The notes under the pieces are model-generated. The model was not told where the DNA came from and searched no databases. It saw only the letters and a list, made by a program, of their open reading frames with translations. Positions 17,251-26,606 of a DNA stretch of 64,000 nt are shown in pieces. A program made the position numbers and the translations under genes. Location: assembly GCF_001941345.1 (NCBI RefSeq), contig NZ_CP009251.1:2604001-2668000 (forward strand), given 5' to 3'. This stretch comes from Corynebacterium stationis. GTDB taxonomy: Bacteria; Actinomycetota; Actinomycetes; Mycobacteriales; Mycobacteriaceae. Every line of letters begins with the position of its first letter. Position 1 is the stretch's first letter.

Positions 17251-18741
17251 ATGAATTCTTCCGGCCATGACCCCGACCGCGAATCCCGCCGTGCTGGCGA
17301 CCGCTCGTCTCGTTATGTCATTGGCGCCGATGGGCAGCCTTTAAGAGACCGCTACGGTCGCCCCGTCATGCGCCGCGAAGGTGGAAGTCCACAGCGTCCT
17401 GGGTCCCAGCGTCCTGCGTCCCAGCGTCCTGCGTCCCAGCGTCCCGCTCCCCAGGGTGGTGCGCAGCAGCCGCCCCGCACGCCGCGCAACCCGCAGCCGC
17501 AGAGCCGCCAAGAGCCTTCGGCCGGGTCTTTCCGTGCGGTCAATCCTTCCGCCAACCGTCAGCAGCCTGAGGCCACCCGCTTCGATATCGGCCCTCACGC
17601 AGCACGCACCACGGGTGCCTCTGCGGGGTCTGCCGCTGCTGGCACCGCTGGAGCGAATGCTTCCCAGCGACGCCCTCGCCAGCAGATGCCGCCGGAAGGC
17701 TATAACGACAACCAGGCACCTGTTCAGCGGCAATTTCAAGGCGCCGGGCAGGTCGGCGGATCCCGCGGTCGTGGAACCAGGCGTGGAACGGTCCGTGGTA
17801 TTCCCCCACGTCAAGGCGGAGCCCGACGCAAACGTGGCAACCCCGTCAAGCGTTTCTTCGGCTGCTCAGGCTGGATTGTTCTCGCGCTGGTTATCTCCCT
17901 CGTGCTTTTTGTCTTCTGGACAGATTCTCGGCTCTCGCGCACCGATGCGCTGCCTCCTGGCAATGCCTCCAGCGGTTCCGGCACAAATTGGTTACTGGTT
18001 GGTTCGGACTCCCGCCAAGGCTTAAGCGAAGAAGACCAAGCTGAGCTCGGAACTGGTGGCGATGTCGGCATCGGCCGCACCGACACGATTATGCTGTTGC
18101 ATATTCCACGTTCTGGCACAGCGCAATTGGTGTCTATCCCACGTGATAGCTACGTCAATGTGCCAGGATTCGGCTCCGATAAGATCAACGCTGCCTTTAC
18201 CTACGGCGGCCCGCAACTGCTGGCACAAACCGTCGAGGAGGCAACGGGCGTCGGTATTGACCACTACGCCGAAATCGGTATGGGCGGACTTGCGAATGTC
18301 GTCGATTCCGTCGGTGGTGTAGAAATCTGTGTGGAAGAAGCCATCACAGATCCTCTCGCTGGTATTGATTTGGCCGCCGGGTGCCAAGACCTAAAAGGCG
18401 CCGACGCACTAGGCTATGTCCGCACCCGCGCTACCGCGCAAGGCGATTTGGATCGCGTACAGCGACAACGTGAATTCTTCGCCGCCCTCCTGGACAAAAT
18501 CACCTCTCCAGCAACTTTGATCAATCCATTCCGCGCTATCTCTTTGATCAACAACACCTCGAAGTCGTTTATGGTCAACGAAGATGACCACGTCTGGCAC
18601 CTTGCCCGCGTAGCACTAGCGATGTCTTCCGGCGTGGACACCGAAACCGTACCGGTCGGTGGATTCATGGACACCAACGTCGGCAACGTTGTCCTCTGGG
18701 ACGAAGCCGGCGCCCAGGAGTTGTTTAGCTCCATGCAGTAA
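17251..18741 (+). CDS. LytR-CpsA-Psr (LCP) family cell-wall ligase
   Basis: 496 residues. The first 200 are disordered, rich in Pro, Gln, Arg and Ser, and include four QRPxS repeats. One membrane segment (about 208-228) follows the basic stretch GGARRKRGNPVKRFF. The extracytoplasmic LCP domain then has LLVGSDSRQG, GRTDTIMLLHI, QLVSIPRDSYVNVPG, DKINAAFTYGG, the Asp/Val-rich VVDSVGGVEICV and YVRTRATAQGDLDRVQRQREFF. Family members transfer lipid-linked glycopolymers, arabinogalactan in corynebacteria, onto peptidoglycan. The C-terminal LytR_C domain found in some LCPs is absent. A leaderless promoter is likely. Confidence 0.92.
   Translation: MNSSGHDPDRESRRAGDRSSRYVIGADGQPLRDRYGRPVMRREGGSPQRPGSQRPASQRPASQRPAPQGGAQQPPRTPRNPQPQSRQEPSAGSFRAVNPSANRQQPEATRFDIGPHAARTTGASAGSAAAGTAGANASQRRPRQQMPPEGYNDNQAPVQRQFQGAGQVGGSRGRGTRRGTVRGIPPRQGGARRKRGNPVKRFFGCSGWIVLALVISLVLFVFWTDSRLSRTDALPPGNASSGSGTNWLLVGSDSRQGLSEEDQAELGTGGDVGIGRTDTIMLLHIPRSGTAQLVSIPRDSYVNVPGFGSDKINAAFTYGGPQLLAQTVEEATGVGIDHYAEIGMGGLANVVDSVGGVEICVEEAITDPLAGIDLAAGCQDLKGADALGYVRTRATAQGDLDRVQRQREFFAALLDKITSPATLINPFRAISLINNTSKSFMVNEDDHVWHLARVALAMSSGVDTETVPVGGFMDTNVGNVVLWDEAGAQELFSSMQ
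17392..17451 (+). repeat. Four 15-bp tandem repeats in the LCP gene
   Basis: Unit CAGCGTCCTGCGTCC, encoding QRPAS, repeated four times with small changes in the first and last copies. It lies in the cytoplasmic Pro-rich tail, in frame, and is a likely site of copy-number variation. Confidence 0.85.
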
Positions 18742-18826
18742 ATCCTCGGAGTAAATGCTCCTGGCTAAAGCCAGTCCGCTTTACCGGCTCCGCGAGATCT
18801 GGTTTCTAAAAAGGGATCGCCAAATT

Positions 18827-18855
18827 ACCCGATTAGACCGAGTTCCTAATCGGGT
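18827..18855. terminator. Hairpin between the convergent LCP and HNH genes
   Basis: Perfect 10-bp arms ACCCGATTAG (18827-18836) and CTAATCGGGT (18846-18855) with a 9-base loop. It sits between two converging genes and may act for both strands, though T-runs are weak. Confidence 0.6.
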
Positions 18856-18891
18856 CTTGCGTGCTCACCGTCTACTGGGCGCGGCTGAGCG

Positions 18892-20025
18892 TTAGATCAG
18901 GTCCATCGCCCCCATGTTGCTCAGGTCATGCGTGTTGCCCACCAGCTTTCCGCCTGGGGTGTGCAGGCGTACTTTGCCGCGGTGACGTCGCATCCTGCCG
19001 CGTTTCGGCTTTCCGCGTTTTGTTTTCCCAGGTCTGTGCTTCTTGCGCGGGCCGTCGTCATCATTGACACCGTTGTGGTACTTGCACAACATGGTCAGAT
19101 TCGATGGTTTGGTGTGTCCACCATTCTTGTGTGAGTCGATATGGTGAACCTGGCACCTATCGGCCGGCACATTGCAATCCGGCCACGGACAGACCAGATT
19201 CTCGGCCATGGCCAAGGTGCGCAGCTTCTCTGATGCGAAACGGGCCTCATAAAGATTCACGGGGCCGGCGGTGGGATGAAAGAGCCCAACGTAGAGCTTG
19301 TCACCAAGGGAGCCGGCCATCGCAGCGTTAATGAACTCAGCGCCCGTCATGGTCGTGCCATCAGAAAGCGCCACGATGACTTCCTCGCCGCGACCGCAGG
19401 AAACTTTCGCGAAATCATCGAGACCAATAGCAATCACAGTGCGGTACTCGGGCTTGATAAGCCCGGTGCCGCCTCCTTCGACTAAATCCCAGAATGGTTC
19501 TAATAGTGCTTCGGAACGAGGCTGGTCGTCGTCTTTGATGGCGGCGTCGAGGGTTTTCACTAGGTCAGTGATGCGGCGCTGCGTATCGGTAATACTGATG
19601 GTGCGCAGGCCGTCGATGACGCGTCCTACGCGCACGCCGCGCTGTTTCGGTTTGTTGCCGCCTTCTTCCGTGACGCGGGTTTTAGCGTAGGCTTCGACTT
19701 CTTCCAAAGAGCCCTCACGGGCAATAAGTTCGGCGCGCAGGTTCCACGCCGCACCGCGGGCTTTAAGCTTCTTCGCGTGTTTGTTGATCATCAACAGATG
19801 GTTGACGCTTAACTGGCGCTCTTCGGCAAGCGCGATGGCTTCACGTTGGATGAGCGGGGAGTCGCAGGGGCTAAAAAGGGTGTCTGCAAGTTTGGCGTAT
19901 TTTTTGGCTAAGGATATTTCAATGCCGTCATCGGCGAGATCGTAGGGTGAGCACTCAGCACACAGCCGTAGGAATCCGATGCCGTTGCTGGTAAGAAGCT
20001 TGAAAGCTTTCATTAATTCGTCCAT
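18892..20025 (-). CDS. HNH endonuclease-domain protein (DUF222 type)
   Basis: 377 residues. The N-terminal two thirds are helical, as in the DUF222/13E12-repeat family that is common and often multicopy in actinobacteria. The HNH nuclease motif lies at about residues 285-325 with CPWPDCNVPADRCQVHHID, then HTKPSNLTMLCKYHNGV, providing paired cysteines and the catalytic histidines. The tail is very basic (KKHRPGKTKRGKPKRGRMRR). Function is unknown; such genes behave like dispersed, possibly homing, elements. It stands alone between terminators. No target-site duplication was recognised. Confidence 0.85.
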   Translation of the reverse strand: MDELMKAFKLLTSNGIGFLRLCAECSPYDLADDGIEISLAKKYAKLADTLFSPCDSPLIQREAIALAEERQLSVNHLLMINKHAKKLKARGAAWNLRAELIAREGSLEEVEAYAKTRVTEEGGNKPKQRGVRVGRVIDGLRTISITDTQRRITDLVKTLDAAIKDDDQPRSEALLEPFWDLVEGGGTGLIKPEYRTVIAIGLDDFAKVSCGRGEEVIVALSDGTTMTGAEFINAAMAGSLGDKLYVGLFHPTAGPVNLYEARFASEKLRTLAMAENLVCPWPDCNVPADRCQVHHIDSHKNGGHTKPSNLTMLCKYHNGVNDDDGPRKKHRPGKTKRGKPKRGRMRRHRGKVRLHTPGGKLVGNTHDLSNMGAMDLI

Positions 20026-20227
20026 GACTTCGACACTAAAAGCCGCCGCAACCCCACGCTAGGGCAAGTTCAAAAAACTGCTCAAATTTCATATGACACG
20101 TCACCCAAACGGCATAGTTATCCACAGGTGCCGCCGAAAACGCCGAAAAGCACAGAAAAAGCCTGCTTTCGCACCCCCTCGGGAGCCAGAAAGCAGGCCT
20201 TGAGCCACGCGAGCGTTAACGCGGGTA
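20026..20227. other. Gap between HNH and DUF5926 genes
   Basis: No gene seen. It holds the DUF5926 terminator and a single DnaA-type 9-mer TTATCCACA at 20118-20126. Confidence 0.6.
20158..20203 (-). terminator. Terminator of the nad-glycerophosphodiesterase-DUF5926 run
   Basis: On the minus strand, AAGGCCTGCTTTC pairs with GAAAGCAGGCTT across a 17-base loop, followed by TTTTTC. It lies directly after the DUF5926 gene. Confidence 0.8.
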
Positions 20228-21148
20228 CTAGCGCAGGGTCACCTGACGCGACTTCAGGTTCTCCAGCTGCTTGCGCTCATCAGGATTGAGCTGTGCATCA
20301 TTGTCGATTTCGGCCTTCAAGGCCTTCTCGACGCGAGCAAGCTCGGACTCATAAGAGTCATAAGCAACATCTGGCTGCAGGTCAAAAACCGGCGCAATCA
20401 AACCGTGGGTACGGAAAACACCAGCGAACTTGGTGCCCTCGCCAAGGTTCATCTCACCACGAGCAGCAACGCGGGCAATCGCGTTCAACAAACCGGTTTC
20501 GTTCTCAATTGGGAATACCCAGCGGATGTGCGCTTTATCCCCGCCGGAGTTAGCCCAGAACAAAGTGCCATCGATATCCGCACCCACCTGGTGGGATTCA
20601 ATGACAGTCTCATTCGCCTGGTTCAGGGTCTGCGCGATCTCTGGGGTGATCTGCGTGCCCTCAGGAATCCACCATGCGAAGTCCTGGTGGTCAGTAATCT
20701 CCAAAACAGCAGACTCATCGACCAAGTCCTTGAGATCTGGCTGCGCGCCATCAGCGGCGGTTGATTCCAAAGTCTCGCCTGGCTGCGCGTTCTTTGCCCA
20801 GTTCAGAGCATATGCCAGGTCACGACCTGGGTTGTGGGTGTGCGTGCGAACCTGCAGCGCAACATAGGCAGCGCCGCCAGCTTCCGCGTCGCGCACCATG
20901 CCTGCCGATGCCCCCGGCAAAATCGAGCACACGTACACGTCACGGTCAAAGCCCTTGACACTGAGCTTTGCGGTGGCGGAAGGAACGAATTCCTGCAGCG
21001 CAATAAGCTGGGTTTCAGCAGCTAAACCGCCATATGGTCGGGGATCCTTTTCCAAAGCCGCACGCTCTGCCGCACGGGCAGCAAGCTTAGCTTGGCGGCG
21101 AGACATACCCTCAGGTAGTTCTTCTTTGTTCTTTTTCTTCTTGGCCAT
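20228..21148 (-). CDS. DUF5926 family protein
   Basis: 306 residues, conserved in corynebacteria. It begins with a Lys-rich stretch (MAKKKKNKEELPEGMSRRQA) and a charged helix, then a globular body with QLIALQEFVPSATAKL and HTHNPGRDLAYALNWAKN. It has no signal peptide or membrane segment. The function is unknown; older databases called relatives topoisomerase- or SecA-linked without evidence. It is 32 bp downstream of the glycerophosphodiesterase gene and ends the transcription unit. Confidence 0.8.
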   Translation of the reverse strand: MAKKKKNKEELPEGMSRRQAKLAARAAERAALEKDPRPYGGLAAETQLIALQEFVPSATAKLSVKGFDRDVYVCSILPGASAGMVRDAEAGGAAYVALQVRTHTHNPGRDLAYALNWAKNAQPGETLESTAADGAQPDLKDLVDESAVLEITDHQDFAWWIPEGTQITPEIAQTLNQANETVIESHQVGADIDGTLFWANSGGDKAHIRWVFPIENETGLLNAIARVAARGEMNLGEGTKFAGVFRTHGLIAPVFDLQPDVAYDSYESELARVEKALKAEIDNDAQLNPDERKQLENLKSRQVTLR

Positions 21149-21180
21149 GCCCTACACGATACAGTGACGTTTTAACCTGC

Positions 21181-21936
21181 TCACATTTGAATGGCGTGCA
21201 GCGCGACTTCGGGTTGGTTGGTGGCAAGAATGTCGACACCGTTGGCCCAAGCCCATTTCATGTCTTCAGGCTTATCGATGGTCCACATGTACGTCGGCAA
21301 ACCATGCGCCCCGATGGCAGATGGTTGTAGTTTGCCGCGCAGCAAAGACATGCCCAGGCCCGTTGGCTCAGAGAGCAAGACGTCAGGACGGTTGAAATGG
21401 CGTTCCCAATCACGGCGCAGATAAATCCGGTCCATGTGCGGCGCCAGGGATTTCATGCGGCGGATAGCCCGGTGGGAAAAGGAGATGATGTGAATGCGGG
21501 GGTCATCGATAAGCCCTGCATAACGCAGACGAAGCACCACCTGCTCCTCCAAAATGTCCCCCGCCGCACCCGGGTGCTTGGTCTCAATATAAAGATGCTG
21601 GCCGCTTGGCTCCCACATCTCTAAAAGCTCATCTAGCAGCAGCGGATACTGCTGCGGATGCTTTTCACTACCGATGTCGGCGAGCTTTATCTCCGCCCAA
21701 TCCAGTGCAGAGAGCTTACCGATGCGATCTGAAGTCCTATCCAACGTTGCATCATGATTGACCACGACCTTGCCATCCCGCGACATCCGCACATCGCATT
21801 CTATGCCATGAATAGGCAGCTCCAAGGCCTTTTCAAAAGCCAGCGGGCTTAGCTCCGGGTACTTTCCCGAATAGCCTCTGTGCGCAACAATCTTCAACGT
21901 CGGACGTCCCTTAAGGTCTGCTTTCTCGTGCTCCAC
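21181..21936 (-). CDS. Glycerophosphodiester phosphodiesterase
   Basis: 251 residues from a GTG at 21936. The GDPD TIM-barrel signatures are present: VAHRGYSGKYPELSPLAFEKAL (catalytic His-Arg pair, with PELS where PENT is usual), IECDVRMSRDGKVVVNHD (metal-binding Glu/Asp and catalytic His), YIETKHPG, and MWTIDKPEDMKWAWANGVD near the end. It releases sn-glycerol 3-phosphate from deacylated phospholipids. No signal peptide is seen, so it acts in the cytoplasm. It is the fourth gene of the nad run, 37 bp after nadC. Confidence 0.92.
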   Translation of the reverse strand: MEHEKADLKGRPTLKIVAHRGYSGKYPELSPLAFEKALELPIHGIECDVRMSRDGKVVVNHDATLDRTSDRIGKLSALDWAEIKLADIGSEKHPQQYPLLLDELLEMWEPSGQHLYIETKHPGAAGDILEEQVVLRLRYAGLIDDPRIHIISFSHRAIRRMKSLAPHMDRIYLRRDWERHFNRPDVLLSEPTGLGMSLLRGKLQPSAIGAHGLPTYMWTIDKPEDMKWAWANGVDILATNQPEVALHAIQM

Positions 21937-21973
21937 CGACTCTAGTTCACTGCTGACGAAGGCGTCGGTATGC

Positions 21974-22870
21974 TCAGGCGAGATCGAAGCCTAAATCGAG
22001 GACGCGGTTGGAGTGGGTCAACGCGCCGACGGCAATGTAATCGACGCCGGTGCCGCGATAAGCAGCGACGTTGTCGAAGGTAATGCCTCCACTGGCCTCG
22101 GTGCGCACGCCAGCCGGGTGACAGATTTCCACAGCGGCTTTGGCAATATCCGGCGACATATTATCGAGAAGAATCAGCTCCGCGCCGACATCTACTGCCT
22201 CGGCGACCTGCTCAAGCGTGTCGCACTCGACCTCCACGGGAAGAACTGGGAATTGCTCGCGGACGGCTCGAAATGCGGCGGCCAGCGAACCTGTGGCCAA
22301 GATGTGATTGTCCTTGATCAACGCGCTATCGCCTAAGCCCATGCGGTGATTGGTACCGCCACCGCAGCGCACCGCGTACTTCTGTAAAACACGTAGGCCT
22401 GGAACAGTCTTGCGGGTATCGCGCACCGCAGTTCCTGTGCCCTCCAGCGCCTTGGCCCAGTGATGGGTAGCCGTGGCCACGCCCGATAGCTGGGATACGT
22501 AATTTAGAGAAGTGCGCTCGGCAGTCAAAAGGGTGCGCACCGGGCCCGTTGCCCGCAGGATGGGGTCGCCTGCGGCAACGGTCGCGCCGTCCTCGCGCAG
22601 GATTTCAATATCGAGGTCAACGCCATCACGCTCGGCAGTAATCTGCAGAGCCAGCGCCGCGACGGGAACGCCCGCCAAGCAGCCAGGCTCGCGGGCGACG
22701 ATTTCCGCGGTACCGGTGACATCGGCACCAATGGTGGCGAGGGTTGTCGCGTCCGGGCCCCAGGCGAGATCCTCATCGAGGGCCGCTGCAATATGCAAGC
22801 TTGTCGCCTCTACATCAAGACCGGCCGCATCCAGCGCGGTATGAATGGTGCTCACTGGTGAGATGGTCAT
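21974..22870 (-). CDS. nadC: Nicotinate-nucleotide pyrophosphorylase (quinolinate phosphoribosyltransferase)
   Basis: 298 residues from the ATG at 22870. Signatures are LNYVSQLSGVAT, RDTRKTVPGLRVLQKYAVRCGGGTNHR (in part, the phosphoribosyl-binding DTRKT and RxGGG blocks), IKDNHI, VEVECDTLEQ and the C-terminal SGGITFDNVAAY. It turns quinolinate and PRPP into nicotinate mononucleotide. The start lies 1 bp after the nadB stop, so the two are coupled. Confidence 0.95.
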   Translation of the reverse strand: MTISPVSTIHTALDAAGLDVEATSLHIAAALDEDLAWGPDATTLATIGADVTGTAEIVAREPGCLAGVPVAALALQITAERDGVDLDIEILREDGATVAAGDPILRATGPVRTLLTAERTSLNYVSQLSGVATATHHWAKALEGTGTAVRDTRKTVPGLRVLQKYAVRCGGGTNHRMGLGDSALIKDNHILATGSLAAAFRAVREQFPVLPVEVECDTLEQVAEAVDVGAELILLDNMSPDIAKAAVEICHPAGVRTEASGGITFDNVAAYRGTGVDYIAVGALTHSNRVLDLGFDLA

Positions 22871-22871
22871 A

Positions 22872-24392
22872 TTATGCTCCTGCAAAGTGGTAGTTCTTGG
22901 TGGTTGCGGCAGCGTTGTCGCTACGACGGTGACAGCCGAGTGAGTCGGTTCGCTCGCGTGCAGCTTGCACGATGGCAAGACCGGCCGCGGCCATATTCGT
23001 GGAATCTAAGCTTGCATCATTCAACTCCGCTGCCTTAGGCAGCGATGAGAGGATGTCTAACGCGGCGCTCAGGCCGGCATCATTACGGCTAACACCAACA
23101 TAGGAATCCATCGCTGAGCGGATGGTTGCAGCTCCGTCAACAGGCGTGACCTGCGTTCGTGCGATTGGATTTTGAGCTTTCCCGGCGCGCTTTGAGATGG
23201 CCAGGCGGTTCCCGCATCGATGGCCCGCTACGAGTGCTTCCGTCAAAGAATTCGAGGCCAGCCGGTTTGCGCCTTGCACGCCCGTGCCGGCGACTTCGCC
23301 GATGGCGCTAAGTCCTTTAAGGCTGGTGCGCCCGTCAAGATCAGCCGCGACGCCGCCGCAATGATAGTGCGCGCCTGGGCGGACTGGAATGGGATCGACG
23401 GTGGCATCGATGCCGCGGGCCAGAAGTTCGGCGTGGATCGTCGGAAAGCGTTGCGGGAAATCAATAATTGAGCGGGCATCGAGAAAGACCTGCTCAGCGC
23501 CGGTATCCTTGAGGTGGTTGATAATTTCGGCGGAGACCACATCGCGTGGGGCAAGCTCGGCCAAAGGGTGGAGGGCTTTCATGAAGCGGGTGCCCTGGGC
23601 ATCGATAAGCACTGCTCCTTCGCCGCGAACTGCCTCCGAGATGAGCACATCGCGACCGCCTGTGCGGGGAAGATCCAACACAGTGGGGTGGAACTGCACA
23701 AATTCGATATCGCGCGTGGCTGCCCCGGCGCGCAGGGCCATGGCCAGGCCATCAGCGGTGGCAACGGCCGGATTGGAGGTCAGCGTCCACAGCGCGCCGA
23801 CACCGCCGGCGGCCAGCACGACGTCATCGGCAAGCCAGCGACCAACCTGGCCATTATGGAAGCCGCGCACTCCACACACGGTGCCATCGGCGGTGGTCAA
23901 CAGGTCAATCGCGCGGGCATGGGAGATGATGTTAATGCCGCGGTCACGGGCTGCCCGCAGGAGAGTTTTCTCCACTTCCCACCCAGATTGGTCGCCGGCG
24001 TGCACGATGCGACGTAGGCTGTGCCCGCCCTCTAGGTGCAGGTCATCGGCGAATTGGGCACCGTGGGATACTAGGCGGTCGATGGCTTCTTTTGCCTGCT
24101 GGACTAGTTCGGTGACGCGGGCGCGGTCGCCGTGGAAACCCCCCGCGGCCATCGTGTCCTCGATGTGCAGGTCAAAAGAGTCTCCCGGGGAGATGACTGC
24201 CGCAAGGCCGCCTTGGGCCCATGCCGTGGAGCTGTCCGCCGGCTCACCGCGGGTGATAACGGTAACCGAGCGTGTTGGGTCTGCCTCAGCAATGGTCAGC
24301 GCAGCGGTGAGTCCTGCCGCGCCGGAACCGATGATGAGCACGTCGGTGCGCTCGGCAAAGCTCTCAGCAGGAGTGATAAGTTCCGTGGTCAT
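22872..24392 (-). CDS. nadB: L-aspartate oxidase
   Basis: 506 residues from the ATG at 24392. The FAD-binding dinucleotide motif is VLIIGSGAAGLTAAL, followed by SSTAWAQGGLAAVISPGDSF, RRIVHAGDQSG, EFVQFHPTVLDLP and HYHCGGVAADLDGRTSLKGL, then GVQGANRLASNSLTEALVAG. It oxidises aspartate to iminoaspartate, which NadA consumes. The helical C-terminal part is shorter than in E. coli. It lies 7 bp after nadA. The well-studied C. glutamicum nad operon lacks nadB, so its presence here is a useful difference. Confidence 0.95.
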   Translation of the reverse strand: MTTELITPAESFAERTDVLIIGSGAAGLTAALTIAEADPTRSVTVITRGEPADSSTAWAQGGLAAVISPGDSFDLHIEDTMAAGGFHGDRARVTELVQQAKEAIDRLVSHGAQFADDLHLEGGHSLRRIVHAGDQSGWEVEKTLLRAARDRGINIISHARAIDLLTTADGTVCGVRGFHNGQVGRWLADDVVLAAGGVGALWTLTSNPAVATADGLAMALRAGAATRDIEFVQFHPTVLDLPRTGGRDVLISEAVRGEGAVLIDAQGTRFMKALHPLAELAPRDVVSAEIINHLKDTGAEQVFLDARSIIDFPQRFPTIHAELLARGIDATVDPIPVRPGAHYHCGGVAADLDGRTSLKGLSAIGEVAGTGVQGANRLASNSLTEALVAGHRCGNRLAISKRAGKAQNPIARTQVTPVDGAATIRSAMDSYVGVSRNDAGLSAALDILSSLPKAAELNDASLDSTNMAAAGLAIVQAARERTDSLGCHRRSDNAAATTKNYHFAGA

Positions 24393-24399
24393 GCTTTTC

Positions 24400-25386
24400 C
24401 TATTCGCCGGAGCCAGGGTTGCCGATGGCAATCATGCGCTCGACCGCGGTGCGCGCGGCATCCGCAGTCTGCTTCTCGACGAATACCTCATCCTTTCCCT
24501 CCTGCAAGCACTTGAGTAACTTTTCTGGGGTAATCATCTGCATGAATGGGCACGCGGCCTGCGGGTTGACCGGCATGAACTCCGTGGTCGGGTTGGCTTT
24601 ACGCAGCTGGTGCAACATGCCGATTTCGGTGGCGACTAAGACGCGCTCACTGGTGGTCTTCTTGGCCTCTTCCAGCATGCCGCCGGTTGACAGGATGTGC
24701 GTGTTGTCGCCTGGAATTTCACCGGATTCCGCCATCCACAAAGCGCTGGTGGTGCAGCCGCATTCTGGGTGGACGTAGAGTTCCGCACCCTCGTTGGCAC
24801 GGACCGTATCCACCAAGGCACTCGGGGAAATATCTGCGTGCACGTGGCATTCGCCTGCCCAGACGTGGATATTCTTGCGGCCGGTCACGCGACGTACGTG
24901 TGCGCCGAGGAACTGATCTGGGAGAAATAGAATTTCTTTGTCCTCGGCGATGGAACGCACGACGTCGGCAGCGTTGGAGGAGGTGCAGCAGACATCGGTG
25001 AGCGCTTTGACCTCAGCGGTGGTGTTCACGTAGCTAACCACCACCGCATCAGGGTGTTGTGCTTTCCACTCACGTAGTTGGTCGGCGTTAATGGTGTCCG
25101 CCAAAGAACAGCCGGCATTAGCATCCGGGATAAACACGCGCTTTTCCGGCGAGAGGATCTTTGCGGTCTCAGCCATAAAGTGCACGCCGCAGAAAATCAC
25201 TTCATCAGCGTCTGTTTCCGCCGCGATGCGCGAAAGCCCCAAAGAATCTCCGACGTAGTCAGCTACGTCTTGGATCTCTGGCAGCTGGTAGTTGTGCGCC
25301 AGGATGACAGCATTGCGCTGGCTTGCCAGTTCACGGACTGTTTCCATCCAGTCAGTTTCTACGGTGGTGTCTAATTTGATTGCCAT
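24400..25386 (-). CDS. nadA: Quinolinate synthase
   Basis: 328 residues from the ATG at 25386, which has AAAGGA upstream. The triplicated NadA fold shows [32 protein letters not shown] and [11 protein letters not shown]. The three [4Fe-4S] cysteines are visible in [14 protein letters not shown] and QAACPFM. It condenses iminoaspartate with dihydroxyacetone phosphate. It heads the nadABC run, and no cysteine desulfurase (nadS) gene or NrtR-type regulator gene is adjacent. Confidence 0.95.
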   Translation of the reverse strand: MAIKLDTTVETDWMETVRELASQRNAVILAHNYQLPEIQDVADYVGDSLGLSRIAAETDADEVIFCGVHFMAETAKILSPEKRVFIPDANAGCSLADTINADQLREWKAQHPDAVVVSYVNTTAEVKALTDVCCTSSNAADVVRSIAEDKEILFLPDQFLGAHVRRVTGRKNIHVWAGECHVHADISPSALVDTVRANEGAELYVHPECGCTTSALWMAESGEIPGDNTHILSTGGMLEEAKKTTSERVLVATEIGMLHQLRKANPTTEFMPVNPQAACPFMQMITPEKLLKCLQEGKDEVFVEKQTADAARTAVERMIAIGNPGSGE

Positions 25387-25534
25387 GGTGGGTCCTTTCT
25401 TTTGGGTTTTTGCCTCACAGTCGATAACCCCGGCTACGGTAGCACCACCCCCCATCAAAATAAAAAAGTGACCCACCGCACGGCAGGCGTAATGCGTTTT
25501 CGCAATCGCCAGCATGCAGCGGGAACACCCGGAA

Positions 25535-25551
25535 TTAGCCCCGCGGGCTAA
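25535..25551 (-). terminator. Short hairpin after ldh
   Basis: TTAGCCC (25535-25541) and GGGCTAA (25545-25551) with a 3-base loop, 10 bp past the ldh stop. No T-run follows on the minus strand, so it is a weak candidate. The rest of 25387-25534 should hold the nadA promoter; no clear hexamer pair was found. Confidence 0.4.
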
Positions 25552-25560
25552 AACTGAATT

Positions 25561-26508
25561 TTAATCGAATACTTGGTTCTTGATGTCCAGTAGCGTGTTC
25601 ACGGAGGCATCGAGACGCTCTTTCTCGTGCTCGTCGAGGTCTAGCTCCAGCACGCGAGCAACGCCCCCACGATTGATAATTGCTGGGGTCCCGAAGTAGA
25701 TGTCGTTGTAGCCATAGTGGCCATCGATATACGCAGAGACTGGCAGCGCAACGTCTTGGTTCTGGATAATCGCGCGAGTAATGCGCGCCAGCGCCATGCC
25801 GATGCCATAGCTCGTCGAGCCTTTAGCATCGATGATGTGATAGGCCGCATCACGGGTTTGTTCAAAGATTTCTTCGATACGTTCGTTGAACCCCGGCTCT
25901 TTTTCCGCCCGGCGCGCAAGCGGGACGCCACCAATATTTGCCGAGGATACAACTGGCAATTCAGAATCGCCGTGCTCACCGATGATGTAGGCATGCACTG
26001 ACGTGGGCGCGATACCTGCCATTTCCCCGAGCATGTAGCGATAGCGCGCAGAATCCAGCACCGTGCCCGAACCGATGACGCGCGAGGTCGGCAAACCGGA
26101 GGCTTTCCACACGGCATAGGTCAACAGATCTACTGGGTTGGTCGCTACAACAAAAAGGCCATCGAAGCCTGCCTCCATGGCAGATTCAACGATGGCATTC
26201 ATGATAGTGACATTCTTATCCACCAAGTCCAGGCGAGTTTCGCCGGGCTTTTGCGCAGCGCCTGCGCAAATCACGACGATGGATGCATCCTTGCAATCTT
26301 CGTAAGTGCCTTCAGTTACTCGCGTGCGCGAAGGCGCCCACACCACGCCATGGTTTAAGTCCATGACGTTTCCTTTAAGCTTCTTTTCATCAATATCGAT
26401 GATGGCGAGATGGTCAACGGTTCCCTGGTTTACCAATGCATATGCGTAGGCGACACCAACATCACCCGCGCCGATGAGGACAACTTTGTTTCCAACATTT
26501 GGGCTCAT
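25561..26508 (-). CDS. ldh: L-lactate dehydrogenase (NAD-dependent)
   Basis: 315 residues. The NAD-binding motif is [17 protein letters not shown] with an acidic IIDIDE at the end of beta-2, giving NAD specificity. The active loop has [13 protein letters not shown] (Arg for substrate), then [21 protein letters not shown] and the catalytic histidine in [12 protein letters not shown]. It reduces pyruvate to L-lactate under oxygen limitation. Divergent from the alpha/beta-hydrolase gene across 98 bp, it ends 174 bp before nadA. Confidence 0.95.
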   Translation of the reverse strand: MSPNVGNKVVLIGAGDVGVAYAYALVNQGTVDHLAIIDIDEKKLKGNVMDLNHGVVWAPSRTRVTEGTYEDCKDASIVVICAGAAQKPGETRLDLVDKNVTIMNAIVESAMEAGFDGLFVVATNPVDLLTYAVWKASGLPTSRVIGSGTVLDSARYRYMLGEMAGIAPTSVHAYIIGEHGDSELPVVSSANIGGVPLARRAEKEPGFNERIEEIFEQTRDAAYHIIDAKGSTSYGIGMALARITRAIIQNQDVALPVSAYIDGHYGYNDIYFGTPAIINRGGVARVLELDLDEHEKERLDASVNTLLDIKNQVFD

Positions 26509-26606
26509 ACTTCTTCATTATGCGCGAGGTTTTACAACGGCGCTGCCCAGTCAAAAATCGACTACTATGTATGCAGAAAATTTCGCGTTCTGGGACAATA
26601 GTACCC

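Noticed and set aside
17392..17451. Possible CRISPR array at the 15-bp repeats
   Set aside because: Repeats are contiguous, in frame and encode QRPAS; there are no spacers and no cas genes in the window.
18892..20025. HNH gene as part of a transposon or prophage
   Set aside because: No transposase, terminal inverted repeats, target duplications or phage genes surround it.
20118..20126. Single DnaA 9-mer near the HNH gene
   Set aside because: One isolated box is expected by chance or as a minor site; only the cluster near dnaB is notable.
23389..24519. A 376-codon open frame antisense to nadB
   Set aside because: Composition is dominated by Arg, Ser and Ala from reversed codons, and nadB motifs on the other strand are complete.
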